Positions 42,994-52,150 are shown, counted from the first letter of the stretch. The stretch is 64,000 nucleotides of DNA from Gammaproteobacteria bacterium (GCA_029862165.1 JAOTXU010000005.1:116486-180485), one strand, 5' to 3'. The notes: generated by a model not told the origin, from the letters alone. A program made the numbers and translations.

Positions 42994-44051
42994 GATGGCC
43001 GCAGTTGCTGTGTGAACTGGCCGACAGAGGAGACCCCTTTGTCATTGTGACAGTGGCCGCTACTCGCGGGTCCACACCACGTGAAACCGGTGCGAAGATG
43101 TTCGTCACCGCGACCCGCACCCTGGGTACAATCGGTGGTGGACAAGTGGAGTACGAATGCACGGCCTTAGCCTGTCAGTGGTTGCGGGAACTCACACCGG
43201 CCCGAACCTACACACGCAGTTTCACTCTGGGTGCTGACTGCGGTCAATGCTGCGGTGGCGTGGCAGAGATATTGTTCGAACAGATCATTCCGGCCGAAAC
43301 GGAGTGGCTCAACAGTTTGCCGGCGATCGTCGAACAGGATCTACCGGCGATCATGGTCACCGTGGGAGACACCCGAACGGGCGTGGAGAAAAGTCTAATT
43401 ACCGGGCCGGCGGGCGCGGATGATTCTATAGGCCAAATTGCAGCCGGATTGCTGGCCAGCAATGCACCGGCCTGTCGATCGACGGTTGCGATGCCGGGTA
43501 ACCTGCGGATACCGGCACTATTTGAACCGATGCAGCCGAGTTGTTTCGAAATTGTTTTATTTGGCGCAGGCCATGTGGGTTCAGCCATGGTTTCCAATCT
43601 GGCGCCATTGAATTGCAATGTGCTTTGGATTGATAGTCGTGCCGAGGCCTTTCCGGCGCAGTTGCCTGCCAACACCAAGACCATCAACGACGTCGACCCC
43701 CAGACCGTGATCGATAAAATACCCGGCGGGCGTTATTTTCTCATCATGACGCATTCTCACGCGCTAGATCTGGAGATCTGCGCCCGCGTGCTTGCGCGTG
43801 ATGACTTTTCCTATTGCGGGTTGATCGGATCACGATCCAAGCGCCGTCAGTTTACAAAGAGGCTTCGTGCGCTTGGATTATCAGATCAACAAATCGATCG
43901 ACTGGTTTGCCCGATTGGTATCGATGGGATTACCGGCAAACGGCCGGCCGAGATTGCCGTGGCGGTGAGCGCACAACTTCTGCGGTTGCGTGAAGCAGGG
44001 CTGGCAGCCCGGGAAATGCAAGTTAGTCCGCTGCGGCAGGTTCAACGGTGA
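42990..44051 (+). CDS. xdhC: XdhC, molybdenum cofactor insertion/sulfuration chaperone
   Basis: The 353-residue protein has the N-terminal XdhC domain (VTVAATRGSTPRETGAKM, LGADCGQCCGG) and the C-terminal Rossmann-like domain (LFGAGHVG, YCGLIGSRSKR). It binds the molybdenum cofactor and promotes its sulfuration and insertion into XdhB. It is joined by overlaps to xdhB upstream (ATGA) and puuD downstream (GTGA). Confidence 0.94.
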   Translation: MRWPQLLCELADRGDPFVIVTVAATRGSTPRETGAKMFVTATRTLGTIGGGQVEYECTALACQWLRELTPARTYTRSFTLGADCGQCCGGVAEILFEQIIPAETEWLNSLPAIVEQDLPAIMVTVGDTRTGVEKSLITGPAGADDSIGQIAAGLLASNAPACRSTVAMPGNLRIPALFEPMQPSCFEIVLFGAGHVGSAMVSNLAPLNCNVLWIDSRAEAFPAQLPANTKTINDVDPQTVIDKIPGGRYFLIMTHSHALDLEICARVLARDDFSYCGLIGSRSKRRQFTKRLRALGLSDQQIDRLVCPIGIDGITGKRPAEIAVAVSAQLLRLREAGLAAREMQVSPLRQVQR

Positions 44052-45244
44052 CGGCATACGTCATCGAATGGCTGAGCCTGCTGGGCCGCTGGTTTCATTT
44101 CATCGTTGGGATTGCCTGGATAGGCGCGTCATTTTATTTCATCTGGCTGGACAATCACGTCGTCGAACCCAGGGAACCGGCGGATAGCAAAAAGGGCGTC
44201 GGCGGAGAGCTTTGGTCTGTACATGGCGGCAGTTTTTACCATGCGCAGAGATACCGCGTGGCGCCGCAAAGACTGCCGGAGACCCTGCACTGGTTCAAAT
44301 GGGAAGCCTACAGCACCTGGTTGTCCGGTATGTTTCTGCTGGCGTTGATCTATTGGTATGGTGCCGAGGTCTACCTGATTGATGGTTCCTTGATGGCCCT
44401 GTCACAACCGGTCGCTATAGCGATCGGGGCGGGAGTAATCGCCGGGGGTTGGATTATCTATGATCTCCTTTGCAAATCACCCCTTGCGAAAAACGACCGC
44501 GTGCTGGGCGGTGCCGTTGCAGCACTGATCATTATTGCCGCTTTTGGATTGTGTCAGGTCTTTAGCGGTCGCGGTGCCTTTATCCATTTTGGCACCATGC
44601 TGGGAACCATCATGGTCGCCAACGTGTTTTTTGTGATTATCCCGGGTCAGCGGGCGATGGTTGCAGCTACTGCCAAAGGTGACGATCCCGATCCGCGACC
44701 TGGCATCACAGCGAAACAACGTTCGGTACACAATACCTATTTCACGTTGCCTGTCCTATTTGTAATGATCAGCAACCATTATGCTATGACCTACAGCCAT
44801 GAATTCAACTGGCTGATCCTCGTTGCGATGTCCATCGCCGGTGCGCTGATCCGGGTCTATTTTGTCGCCCGACACAAGCCGCCAGCATCGCCGTTAGCGC
44901 TGGTAATTGCTGTTTTGTTGCTTGCCGGTGTTGCCGCCGCTATTGCGCCACGTACGGCGAGTACTGCGGCGGGTTCCGTGCCACAGGTTACGTTCGCTGA
45001 GGTCCAGAACATCGTGCAAACGCGTTGTGAAACCTGTCATGCGGAACAACCGACGCATGTTGCTTTTAGCGCCGCACCGGCCGGTGTCATGCTCGACAGC
45101 GCGCAGAAAATACTGACAGAAGCGGAAAGAATCTATCAGCAAACAGTTGTGTTGCGTGCGATGCCTGTCGGCAATCTGACCGGTATCACCGATGCGGAAC
45201 GTGCCGTGATCGCGCACTGGTACGTGGCGGGGAAAAGGAAATGA
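44048..45244 (+). CDS. puuD: PuuD, membrane urate oxidase with c-type haem domain
   Basis: The 398-residue protein has eight or so N-terminal membrane helices (DUF989/urate hydroxylase type: WFHFIVGIAWIGASFYF, HWFKWEAY) and a C-terminal cytochrome c domain with CETCH at residues 327-331. PuuD oxidises urate to 5-hydroxyisourate and passes electrons to the respiratory chain instead of oxygen. It requires haem attachment by the Ccm system, which is encoded 25 kb upstream. GTG 44048 overlaps the xdhC stop. Confidence 0.93.
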   Translation: MTAYVIEWLSLLGRWFHFIVGIAWIGASFYFIWLDNHVVEPREPADSKKGVGGELWSVHGGSFYHAQRYRVAPQRLPETLHWFKWEAYSTWLSGMFLLALIYWYGAEVYLIDGSLMALSQPVAIAIGAGVIAGGWIIYDLLCKSPLAKNDRVLGGAVAALIIIAAFGLCQVFSGRGAFIHFGTMLGTIMVANVFFVIIPGQRAMVAATAKGDDPDPRPGITAKQRSVHNTYFTLPVLFVMISNHYAMTYSHEFNWLILVAMSIAGALIRVYFVARHKPPASPLALVIAVLLLAGVAAAIAPRTASTAAGSVPQVTFAEVQNIVQTRCETCHAEQPTHVAFSAAPAGVMLDSAQKILTEAERIYQQTVVLRAMPVGNLTGITDAERAVIAHWYVAGKRK

Positions 45245-46152
45245 GCCAGTATCCCAGAGATCTCATCGGTTACGCTGGCAAACCACCCAAAGCAAACTGG
45301 CCGCGTGAGGCAAGGCTCGCCCTGCAATTCGTAATCAACTTTGAAGAGGGCGGTGAACGCTGTGTCTTACACGGGGACAACGAATCCGAAGCTTTCTTGT
45401 CGGAAATTGTTGGCGCAACCGCGTATGAAGATACCCGCCACATGAACATGGAGTCGCTTTACGAGTACGGTGCACGGGCCGGCTTCTGGCGTCTGCATCG
45501 CCTTTTTACTGAGCGTGCCATACCGGTCACTGTCTTTGCCGTGGCAATGGCGCTACAGCGAAACCCGCAGGCGATCATGGCGATGAAGGAGGCCGATTGG
45601 GAAATTGCCAGCCATGGATACCGCTGGATCGACTATCAGTTTGTCGACGAACAAACCGAGCGGCAGCATCTGCAAAAAGCCATCGCTATACATCGGGAAC
45701 TGACCGGCGACAAACCGCTGGGCTGGTATCTCGGTCGCTGTAGCCCCAACTCACATCGCATAGCTGCCGAGGAGGGCGGCTTTTTATACAACGCCGACAC
45801 GTATGCTGATGACCTGCCGTATTGGGATTCGAGTTTCGACCGGCCGCAACTTATGGTGCCGTACACACTCGATGCAAATGACATGCGTTTTGCAACACCA
45901 CAGGGCTTCAATACCGGTGACGATTTCTATGCGTATCTCAAGGACAGTTTTGACTGTCTCTATGCCGAAGGTGCGGGCACGCCAAAAATGATGTCAGTGG
46001 GCTTGCATTGTCGTCTGGCCGGCCGTCCAGGACGCGCCGCCGCTGTAGCGCGCTTTTTGGACTACGTGTGCGATCACAAACAAGTCTGGATAACACGTCG
46101 TGTAGACATCGCTCGACATTGGATGAAACAGCACCCTTGCAAGACTACATGA
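45241..46152 (+). CDS. puuE: PuuE, allantoinase (polysaccharide deacetylase fold)
   Basis: The 303-residue protein is the metal-independent PuuE type of allantoinase: QFVINFEEGGE, EYGARAGFWR, EIASHGYRW and GWYLGRCSPNS are family landmarks. It opens allantoin to allantoate. Its start and stop overlap the neighbours puuD and uraD (ATGA each). The classical zinc allantoinase AllB is absent from the window. Confidence 0.95.
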   Translation: MSQYPRDLIGYAGKPPKANWPREARLALQFVINFEEGGERCVLHGDNESEAFLSEIVGATAYEDTRHMNMESLYEYGARAGFWRLHRLFTERAIPVTVFAVAMALQRNPQAIMAMKEADWEIASHGYRWIDYQFVDEQTERQHLQKAIAIHRELTGDKPLGWYLGRCSPNSHRIAAEEGGFLYNADTYADDLPYWDSSFDRPQLMVPYTLDANDMRFATPQGFNTGDDFYAYLKDSFDCLYAEGAGTPKMMSVGLHCRLAGRPGRAAAVARFLDYVCDHKQVWITRRVDIARHWMKQHPCKTT

Positions 46153-46670
46153 ATATGTTGTTTGCCCAGGACCCACGCCAAATGGACGAAGATTGCTTCG
46201 TGGCGACCTTTGGCGGTGTTTATGAAAACTCACCCTGGATCGCCCGGCAGTTGTGGCGCCAGAAAAATGTGCCAGCTGATGTAGAAACTTTGGCCGGGGC
46301 GCTGGCCGAAATCGTTGATAAATCGGACGAGAAAAAAAGATTGGCTTTGATCAAAGCGCATCCCGATCTTGCCGGACGCGCGGCGCTCGCCGGCACGCTG
46401 ACCGAGGAATCACGCCACGAACAGACCAGTGCGGGACTGGATCATTGTACGTCGACGGAATTGGAACAGTTCCAGGACTTCAACGAACGCTACAAGGCCA
46501 GGTTTGGCTTTCCGTTTGTGATGGCAGTAAAAGGTGCCGACCGGCAGCGTATACTCGCGGCGTTCAGCGCGCGGATCGGCAACGAACAGGAAACAGAGCT
46601 GAACCGCGCTGTTCGGGAAATCCACAAAATTGCGCGACTACGACTGGAGGAGATCGCCCGTAATGCCTAG
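46149..46670 (+). CDS. uraD: UraD, OHCU decarboxylase
   Basis: The 173-residue protein decarboxylates 2-oxo-4-hydroxy-4-carboxy-5-ureidoimidazoline to S-allantoin. KAHPDLAGRAAL carries the catalytic His, and FGFPFVMAVKG is the second family motif. ATG 46149 overlaps the puuE stop; longer in-frame starts lie inside puuE and are unlikely. It acts directly after UraH. Confidence 0.95.
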   Translation: MNMLFAQDPRQMDEDCFVATFGGVYENSPWIARQLWRQKNVPADVETLAGALAEIVDKSDEKKRLALIKAHPDLAGRAALAGTLTEESRHEQTSAGLDHCTSTELEQFQDFNERYKARFGFPFVMAVKGADRQRILAAFSARIGNEQETELNRAVREIHKIARLRLEEIARNA

Positions 46671-47655
46671 TAACAATCCCTTTCATCAATGGATCAACCT
46701 CGAGCAACCCAGACTGGGTACGCGTGTGGTCTACGCAACGGATGAATTCTTCGCTGCGAAAGAGCGCCTTATCGATGCGGCGGAGCCTGTATTTATTGCC
46801 GACAAGTTCGATGATCACGGCAAATGGATGGACGGTTGGGAGAGTCGGCGCAGACGTGATGCGGGACACGACTTTTGTATTATTCGTCTGGGAGTGTTGG
46901 GTAATTTGCGAGGCGTGGATATCGACACCCGTTTTTTTACCGGCAACTTCCCGCCACACGCTTCGCTCGAAGGCTGCATCTGCGATCAAAAGATGCCCGA
47001 CGACGACACGGTTTGGGAAGAGATAATTAGTCGAGCAGCTCTACAGGGCGATTCGCATCACTGGTTACCCATTGACGGCAAAGGACCGTATACGCACATA
47101 CGTTTTCATATCTACCCGGATGGCGGTGTCGCCCGTCTGCGGCTCTATGGCGCGGTTCGACCTGATACATCGCGATGGGGCGACGATGCAATCGATCTGT
47201 TGGCGCTCGAAAACGGTGGCCGCGCGCTGATTTGCAGCGATGAACATTATGGCAGCATGCACAATCTGAATTTACCCGGGCGTAGCCTGAATATGGGCGA
47301 CGGCTGGGAAACGGCACGCCGGCGTGGTCCGGGTAACGACTGGGTAATTTTTGCTCTAGCAGCGAAGGGTACTGTGGAGTCTGTCGAAATCGATACTGAA
47401 CACTTCAAGGGAAATTATCCCGATCGAGCGGCTGTCGATGCCGTTTGTCTGGAATCGCCGCTCGGCCCGGCGGAACTGGTTGACAATACAGTTCCCTGGC
47501 AGACGCTGCTACCGGAGTCAAAACTTGAAATGAACCAGCAGCATGAGTTTAAGGGGCCGAAACAAATAGGTCCCGTTACTCATGTACGGATGCGGATATT
47601 TCCCGATGGTGGTGTTAGTCGATTGCGAATACGGGGCCGGCGTGTGACATCGTGA
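46663..47655 (+). CDS. alc: Allantoicase
   Basis: The 330-residue protein has two similar jelly-roll halves, each with a DGWESRRRR / DGWETARRR segment and an HIRFHIYPDGGVARLRLYG / HVRMRIFPDGGVSRLRIRG segment. It hydrolyses allantoate to ureidoglycolate and urea. GGAGG lies 13 bases before ATG 46663, which overlaps the uraD stop by eight bases. The stop overlaps allA (GTGA). Confidence 0.96.
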   Translation: MPSNNPFHQWINLEQPRLGTRVVYATDEFFAAKERLIDAAEPVFIADKFDDHGKWMDGWESRRRRDAGHDFCIIRLGVLGNLRGVDIDTRFFTGNFPPHASLEGCICDQKMPDDDTVWEEIISRAALQGDSHHWLPIDGKGPYTHIRFHIYPDGGVARLRLYGAVRPDTSRWGDDAIDLLALENGGRALICSDEHYGSMHNLNLPGRSLNMGDGWETARRRGPGNDWVIFALAAKGTVESVEIDTEHFKGNYPDRAAVDAVCLESPLGPAELVDNTVPWQTLLPESKLEMNQQHEFKGPKQIGPVTHVRMRIFPDGGVSRLRIRGRRVTS

Positions 47656-48161
47656 CGAAACACATTCAGGCCGAAGCACTCAGCAGCACCGCGTTTTCTC
47701 CATACGGCGACGTGATCGAAACACAATGCTCGGCGAGCGATAGCATGAACGACCGTCGCTTCGATCGATTCAGCGACCTTGCCAGCGTAGATATCGTCGG
47801 ACCGGAAAAGGCCATGGTCCATGTCGTGCGTAGCATCGACGCCACGTCATTGCCGTATGAATTCGTGCAACTGGAGCGACATCCGCTCGGCAGTCAGGCA
47901 TTCGTTCCATTGTCGGAGTTTGTTTTTGTGGTTGTGGTCGCGCCGCCGGGTGACAAAGTCGACGCGACTGACATCCGCGCATTTGTCTCCAATGGCGGGC
48001 AGGGCATTAACTACCATCGTGGCACCTGGCATATGCCACTGATCGCGTTGTCCGCCGGTCAGCGCTTTTTGGTCATTGAGCGGGCCTCAACTGAACCGAA
48101 TTGTGATTCATTCAAACTCGATGCGCCCGTGATCCTCGACGTATTGCCGGATACTGCATGA
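47652..48161 (+). CDS. allA: AllA, ureidoglycolate lyase
   Basis: The 169-residue cupin-type protein has HPLGSQAFVPL and NYHRGTWHMPL, the AllA signatures. It splits ureidoglycolate into glyoxylate and urea, the last step of this pathway. No urease genes are in the window, so the fate of urea is unseen. GTG 47652 overlaps the allantoicase stop; the stop overlaps guaD (ATGA). Confidence 0.94.
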   Translation: MTKHIQAEALSSTAFSPYGDVIETQCSASDSMNDRRFDRFSDLASVDIVGPEKAMVHVVRSIDATSLPYEFVQLERHPLGSQAFVPLSEFVFVVVVAPPGDKVDATDIRAFVSNGGQGINYHRGTWHMPLIALSAGQRFLVIERASTEPNCDSFKLDAPVILDVLPDTA

Positions 48162-49465
48162 GCGAGTTGTCGGCATTCCGCGGCAAGATCGTGCACTGCC
48201 TGCGTGACCCGGGTGTGGCCTCCGACAGCGGGGCGGTCGAGTACTTCAGCGACGGGTTGCTGCTGGTCCGCAATGGACACGTGGCTGAGGTCGGCCCGGC
48301 TGCGAAACTATTGCAGAACCTATCTGAAGATTGCTCCATAACTGACTGTAAACAAAGCTGGATTCTTCCAGGCTTTATCGATTGCCACGTACATTATCCG
48401 CAGCTCGACATTATTGCCTCGTACGGTGAGCGACTGCTGGACTGGCTCAATACGTATACCTATCCGGCCGAGGCTCATTTTGGCGACGCCGCATACGCGC
48501 ATGAAACGGCCGAGTTCTTTCTGGATGAATTGCTGCGTAACGGCACCACGTCGGCAATGGTATTTGCAACAGTACACCCGGAATCCGTAGACGCGATCTT
48601 TGCATCGGCGCAGCGGCGCCACATGCGCCTGTGGTCCGGAAAGGTTCTGATGGATCGGCACTGTCCGGACAGCCTGCAGGATAATCCGGTAACCGGTTAC
48701 GACGACAGTCTGGCTTTATTGGAGCGTTGGCACGGACAGGATCGCTTGCAATACGCCATCACGCCGCGTTTCGCCCCCACATCGAGCCATCAGCAACTGA
48801 CTGCGGCCGGTCGTCTGGCCGATAAACATCCCGATGTTTATATTCATTCGCATCTCGCAGAGAGTCAGGCCGAGGTGGCCTGGGTGGCAGAACTGTTTCC
48901 CGATCAGGTCAGTTATGTGGGCGTCTACGAACACTACGGCCTGTTGCGTGAGCGCTCGATCTACGCACACTGTTTGCACCTGGAGGATACTGGCGTTAAC
49001 GCGATGGCCGCGAGTGGCGCGGCGATGGCTTTTTGTCCCTCGTCGAATTTGTTTTTGGGGTCAGGTTTATTTGATCTGGAGCGCGCAGCCGCGGCGGGCG
49101 CCCGAGTCGGTTTAGGAACGGATGTTGGCGGGGGCACCAGTCTGAACATGCTCAGAACGATCGGTGATGCCTACAAGGCACTGCAACTGCGTGGTCAGCC
49201 GTTATCTGCTATTCGAGCGTTATATCTGGCGACACTCGGTGCGGCCGAGGCCTTGTACGCAGACGACAAGCTGGGAAATTTTCAACGTGGCAAGGAAGCC
49301 GATTTTGTCGTGCTGAATACGCAAAACCGGCCGCTGGTTAATCGCCGGCTGACCCGGGCAGACAATCTGTCTGAGGCCCTCTTTGCGCTGATGATACTGG
49401 GGGACGACCGTTTGGTGCGGCAAACTTACGTCCTTGGCGAGCCGGCACTACCGCTGCCAGCATAA
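48158..49465 (+). CDS. guaD: GuaD, guanine deaminase
   Basis: The 435-residue amidohydrolase has DCHVHYPQ metal ligands near residue 75, HSHLAES, HCLHLED and GTDVGGGTSLNML, typical of bacterial guanine deaminases. It makes xanthine for XdhAB. It is the last gene of the operon and converges with a phosphoribosyltransferase gene five bases away. Confidence 0.95.
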   Translation: MSELSAFRGKIVHCLRDPGVASDSGAVEYFSDGLLLVRNGHVAEVGPAAKLLQNLSEDCSITDCKQSWILPGFIDCHVHYPQLDIIASYGERLLDWLNTYTYPAEAHFGDAAYAHETAEFFLDELLRNGTTSAMVFATVHPESVDAIFASAQRRHMRLWSGKVLMDRHCPDSLQDNPVTGYDDSLALLERWHGQDRLQYAITPRFAPTSSHQQLTAAGRLADKHPDVYIHSHLAESQAEVAWVAELFPDQVSYVGVYEHYGLLRERSIYAHCLHLEDTGVNAMAASGAAMAFCPSSNLFLGSGLFDLERAAAAGARVGLGTDVGGGTSLNMLRTIGDAYKALQLRGQPLSAIRALYLATLGAAEALYADDKLGNFQRGKEADFVVLNTQNRPLVNRRLTRADNLSEALFALMILGDDRLVRQTYVLGEPALPLPA

Positions 49466-49479
49466 TCGGTTAGCGATTA
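49463..49479. terminator. Small inverted repeat between convergent guaD and phosphoribosyltransferase stops
   Basis: TAATCG (49463-49468) and CGATTA (49474-49479) pair perfectly across GTTAG and include both stop codons. It is short and has no T-tract, so termination is uncertain. Confidence 0.3.
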
Positions 49480-50057
49480 GTGCGATCTGTCAGTTCTGAC
49501 AGTATCGGCAGCAGCTCCGGCTTGTGTGCCGCAATTTCATCTGCCGACACGTCAGCCAACTCATACGGCAATACCAGCCAGCAGTCGGTCTGGTGCACAA
49601 AATAGTCTGGTGGTTTCACGGTGTCCTCGGTCGGTCTGTACCAAACTGCAGCAGTACGAATGTCATGTGGCATATTTCTTCTGGCCTTTTGCGCCAGCTC
49701 CGAGACTACAGCAGCAACACTGTGTCCGGTGCTGTAAACATCATCGACTATCAGCATGGAATGACCGGTGACCACACGTTCAAGCAAATACTGCAATCCG
49801 TGCACCCGTATGGAGTCTTCCCCGGCGACCCTTTTGGAATAGGCATCTCGTCCGGTATAAGAAGTTCGCACGGCGATATGATCCGTCTTGACACCAAAAT
49901 ACTCCAGGCCTTCCTGTACCGCGATCCCGACTGCGCTGCCGCCACGCCATAAGCCAACCAGGAAGTCAGGTTTGAACCCGTCCTCAAATACCATGGCTCC
50001 CAGGCGGAAGGAGTCGAGTAGCAGGTCATTGGCAGCGACAAACTTTTTGTTATCCAA
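49470..50057 (-). CDS. Purine-type phosphoribosyltransferase A
   Basis: The 195-residue product has the PRPP motif MLIVDDVYSTGHS and LWRGGSAVG, as in hypoxanthine/xanthine-guanine phosphoribosyltransferases. I chose TTG 50057 (GGAG five bases upstream) because it aligns with the start of its divergent paralogue at 50148. An ATG at 50177 would overlap that gene. It probably converts bases released by DeoD to nucleotides, competing with the catabolic route. Exact base specificity is unknown. Confidence 0.82.
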   Translation of the reverse strand: MDNKKFVAANDLLLDSFRLGAMVFEDGFKPDFLVGLWRGGSAVGIAVQEGLEYFGVKTDHIAVRTSYTGRDAYSKRVAGEDSIRVHGLQYLLERVVTGHSMLIVDDVYSTGHSVAAVVSELAQKARRNMPHDIRTAAVWYRPTEDTVKPPDYFVHQTDCWLVLPYELADVSADEIAAHKPELLPILSELTDRTNR

Positions 50058-50103
50058 CACGACTCCAAACAGCAAATATCGGGTGTGACTCTTGGCCAAG
50101 GTG

Positions 50104-50111
50104 ATTATAAT
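50104..50111. promoter_or_regulatory. Self-complementary -10 box between the two phosphoribosyltransferase genes
   Basis: ATTATAAT is a palindrome giving TATAAT on both strands in the 90-base gap between divergent starts at 50057 and 50148. On the plus strand a poor -35 (GTGACT) lies 15 bases upstream; on the minus strand no -35 was found. Shared or competing promoters are plausible. Confidence 0.4.
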
Positions 50112-50147
50112 GGCAAACCACCGTCGCGGCCCGGGTAGATTCCAGAT

Positions 50148-50714
50148 ATGAGCAAAGTCGTCCTGACTGCCCAACAATTGCTCGAAGATTCCTTTCGCCT
50201 GGCCAGCAAAGTATTGCGTGACGGCTATGAACCGACCCTGATAGTCGCCATCTGGCGCGGCGGCACGCCGGTCGGCATGGCCGTGCAGGAGCTGATTGGT
50301 TATTGCGGCATCGATTCAGATCACATCGCCATTCGTACCGCGTCTTATAGCGGTGTAGACGAACGTATGGCGAAAGTCAGCGTGCATGGTCTGGACTACA
50401 TCATCGATAAAGTCAGCCCCGAAGATCGCATGCTGATTGTGGATGATGTGTTCGACACGGGTCACACGATTACTGCGGTTATACAAGAGCTGGAGCGCCG
50501 TGCACGCAACAACATGGCAGAAGACGTTCGTGTCGCAGTGCCGTGGTACAAGCCCAAGCGTAATCAGACAACCCGGACACCAGACTATTGGGTGCACGAA
50601 ACCGAAGAATGGCTGGTGTTTCCGCACGAACTCGATGCGCTGACTCTGGATGAGATGCAAGATCAACGCCCCGACATGCACGCCGTCGTGGCCGAGCACA
50701 AGACCTCCCTCTAG
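50148..50714 (+). CDS. Purine-type phosphoribosyltransferase B
   Basis: The 188-residue paralogue of the gene at 49470 carries MLIVDDVFDTGHT (PRPP binding) and IWRGGTPVG. The two proteins align along their whole length (AxxLLxDSFRL near the N-terminus, a W-P/K-P stretch and a DYxVHxT..WLV..P-EL end) but are clearly diverged, so two base specificities are possible. The gene is followed 18 bases later by nupC, which suggests uptake-coupled salvage. Confidence 0.85.
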   Translation: MSKVVLTAQQLLEDSFRLASKVLRDGYEPTLIVAIWRGGTPVGMAVQELIGYCGIDSDHIAIRTASYSGVDERMAKVSVHGLDYIIDKVSPEDRMLIVDDVFDTGHTITAVIQELERRARNNMAEDVRVAVPWYKPKRNQTTRTPDYWVHETEEWLVFPHELDALTLDEMQDQRPDMHAVVAEHKTSL

Positions 50715-50732
50715 CCATAACTGGATTGAATC

Positions 50733-51956
50733 ATGGGTGAAAGACTAATCAGCCTCGTGGGAATTGCTGCGATTATCGGTATCGCAGTGGCTTTCTCCAC
50801 AAATAGGCGCGCCATTAGATTTCGGGTCGTTGGCAGTGCTTTTGCGTTGCAGGCGGCAATCGCTGCCCTCGTCCTCTACGTGCCACAAGGCAAGGCAGCC
50901 ATTCAATGGTTGTCGAACGGTGTCCAGGCCATCGTCAATTATTCCAATGCCGGTATCGAGATGGTGTTTGGAAACCTGGCTGCAATAGAAGGCTTTAGCT
51001 TTGCCGTGCGCGTCCTGCCATTGATCGTTTTTTTCTCATCGTTGATGGCCGTGTTGTATCACATGCGTATTATGCAGATTTTAGTCCAGATCTTCGGCGG
51101 GGCCTTGCAGTTCGCAATCGGGACTAAACCGGTCGAATCACTCAATGCAGCCGCTAATGTCTTTGTCGGTCAAACCGAATCGCCACTGGTCGTCAAGCCG
51201 TACTTGAAAAATCTCACGGATATCCAGGTATTTACCATCATGGTATCCGGGCTGGCATCGATAGCCGGTACTGTGCTGGCTGCCTACGCCAGTATGGGTG
51301 TGCGACTGGACTACCTGCTTGCGGCCAGTTTCATGGCCGCACCCGGTGGACTACTGATGGCCAAACTGATGATGCCAGATGATCCGGCAGAGGCCGGCGA
51401 GAAACACGCGCCGTTGGTCGAGGCTGAGGACAGCCATCATGAAAATGTCATCCTCGCCGCGGCTAACGGTGCACAGGTCGGGGTCCGGCTGGCGGTCAAT
51501 ATCGGCGCCATGCTCATAGCTTTCGTTGCGTTAATCGCATTGTTTAACGGAATAGTCGGTGGTCTGGGCAACATGGTCGGGATCGAAAACCTGTCTCTGG
51601 AACGTATCCTGGGCCTGATCTTTGCACCACTGATGTATCTGCTCAGTGTGCCATGGGCCGAGGCGCAGACGACCGGTGCGTTGTTTGGCGAAAAATTGAT
51701 ACTCAATGAGTTCGTCGGCTTTCTGCACATGGGCCAGATAGTCGATACGCTCAGCCCGCGTGCCGAAGCCGTCGCGACCTTCTCTTTGTGTGGTTTTGCC
51801 AACCTGTCTTCGATTGCCATTCTGCTCGGTGGCCTGGGTAGTTTGATCCCGGAAAAACATGCGGTGATCGGTCGCTTTGGCCTCAAAGCGGTTCTGGCCG
51901 GATCGTTGTCTAACCTGATGAGCGCCGCGCTGGCCAGTTTGTTGATTGTCTTCTAA
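50733..51956 (+). CDS. nupC: NupC-type concentrative nucleoside transporter
   Basis: The 407-residue membrane protein of the CNT family has GALQFAIGTKPVESLNAAANVFVGQTESPL (motif with Gln/Glu nucleoside contacts), SMGVRLDYLLAASFMAAPGGL and TFSLCGFANLSSIAI. It imports nucleosides with Na+ or H+. It is probably transcribed with the phosphoribosyltransferase upstream and supplies the deo and purine catabolic genes. Confidence 0.95.
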   Translation: MGERLISLVGIAAIIGIAVAFSTNRRAIRFRVVGSAFALQAAIAALVLYVPQGKAAIQWLSNGVQAIVNYSNAGIEMVFGNLAAIEGFSFAVRVLPLIVFFSSLMAVLYHMRIMQILVQIFGGALQFAIGTKPVESLNAAANVFVGQTESPLVVKPYLKNLTDIQVFTIMVSGLASIAGTVLAAYASMGVRLDYLLAASFMAAPGGLLMAKLMMPDDPAEAGEKHAPLVEAEDSHHENVILAAANGAQVGVRLAVNIGAMLIAFVALIALFNGIVGGLGNMVGIENLSLERILGLIFAPLMYLLSVPWAEAQTTGALFGEKLILNEFVGFLHMGQIVDTLSPRAEAVATFSLCGFANLSSIAILLGGLGSLIPEKHAVIGRFGLKAVLAGSLSNLMSAALASLLIVF

Positions 51957-52057
51957 CAAAAATCCGTCGTACGACAGCTTGGAAGATGTATGGTGGAGCC
52001 AGCATTTTTCGCAGCTCAATTACAAAACTTTACGGCTGTCAACCGGTGACTAAGCGA

Positions 52058-52150
52058 ATGAGGTTAAGCCGGCCCATCCTGATGGCTTCCGTAATGCTGA
52101 CGGCCTGCACGGCGTCGCAGGAAAGTCCGGCATTAAATCCGCAGGCCTAG
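52058..52150 (+). CDS. Possible tiny lipoprotein (30 residues)
   Basis: A 30-codon frame encodes an N-terminal basic end, a hydrophobic stretch and the lipobox LTAC, then only a dozen polar residues. This is the plan of entericidin-like or other tiny lipoproteins. The ribosome-binding site is weak. Its stop overlaps that of the convergent SxtJ-family gene (CTAG, 52147-52150). It may be chance; conservation would decide. Confidence 0.4.
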   Translation: MRLSRPILMASVMLTACTASQESPALNPQA

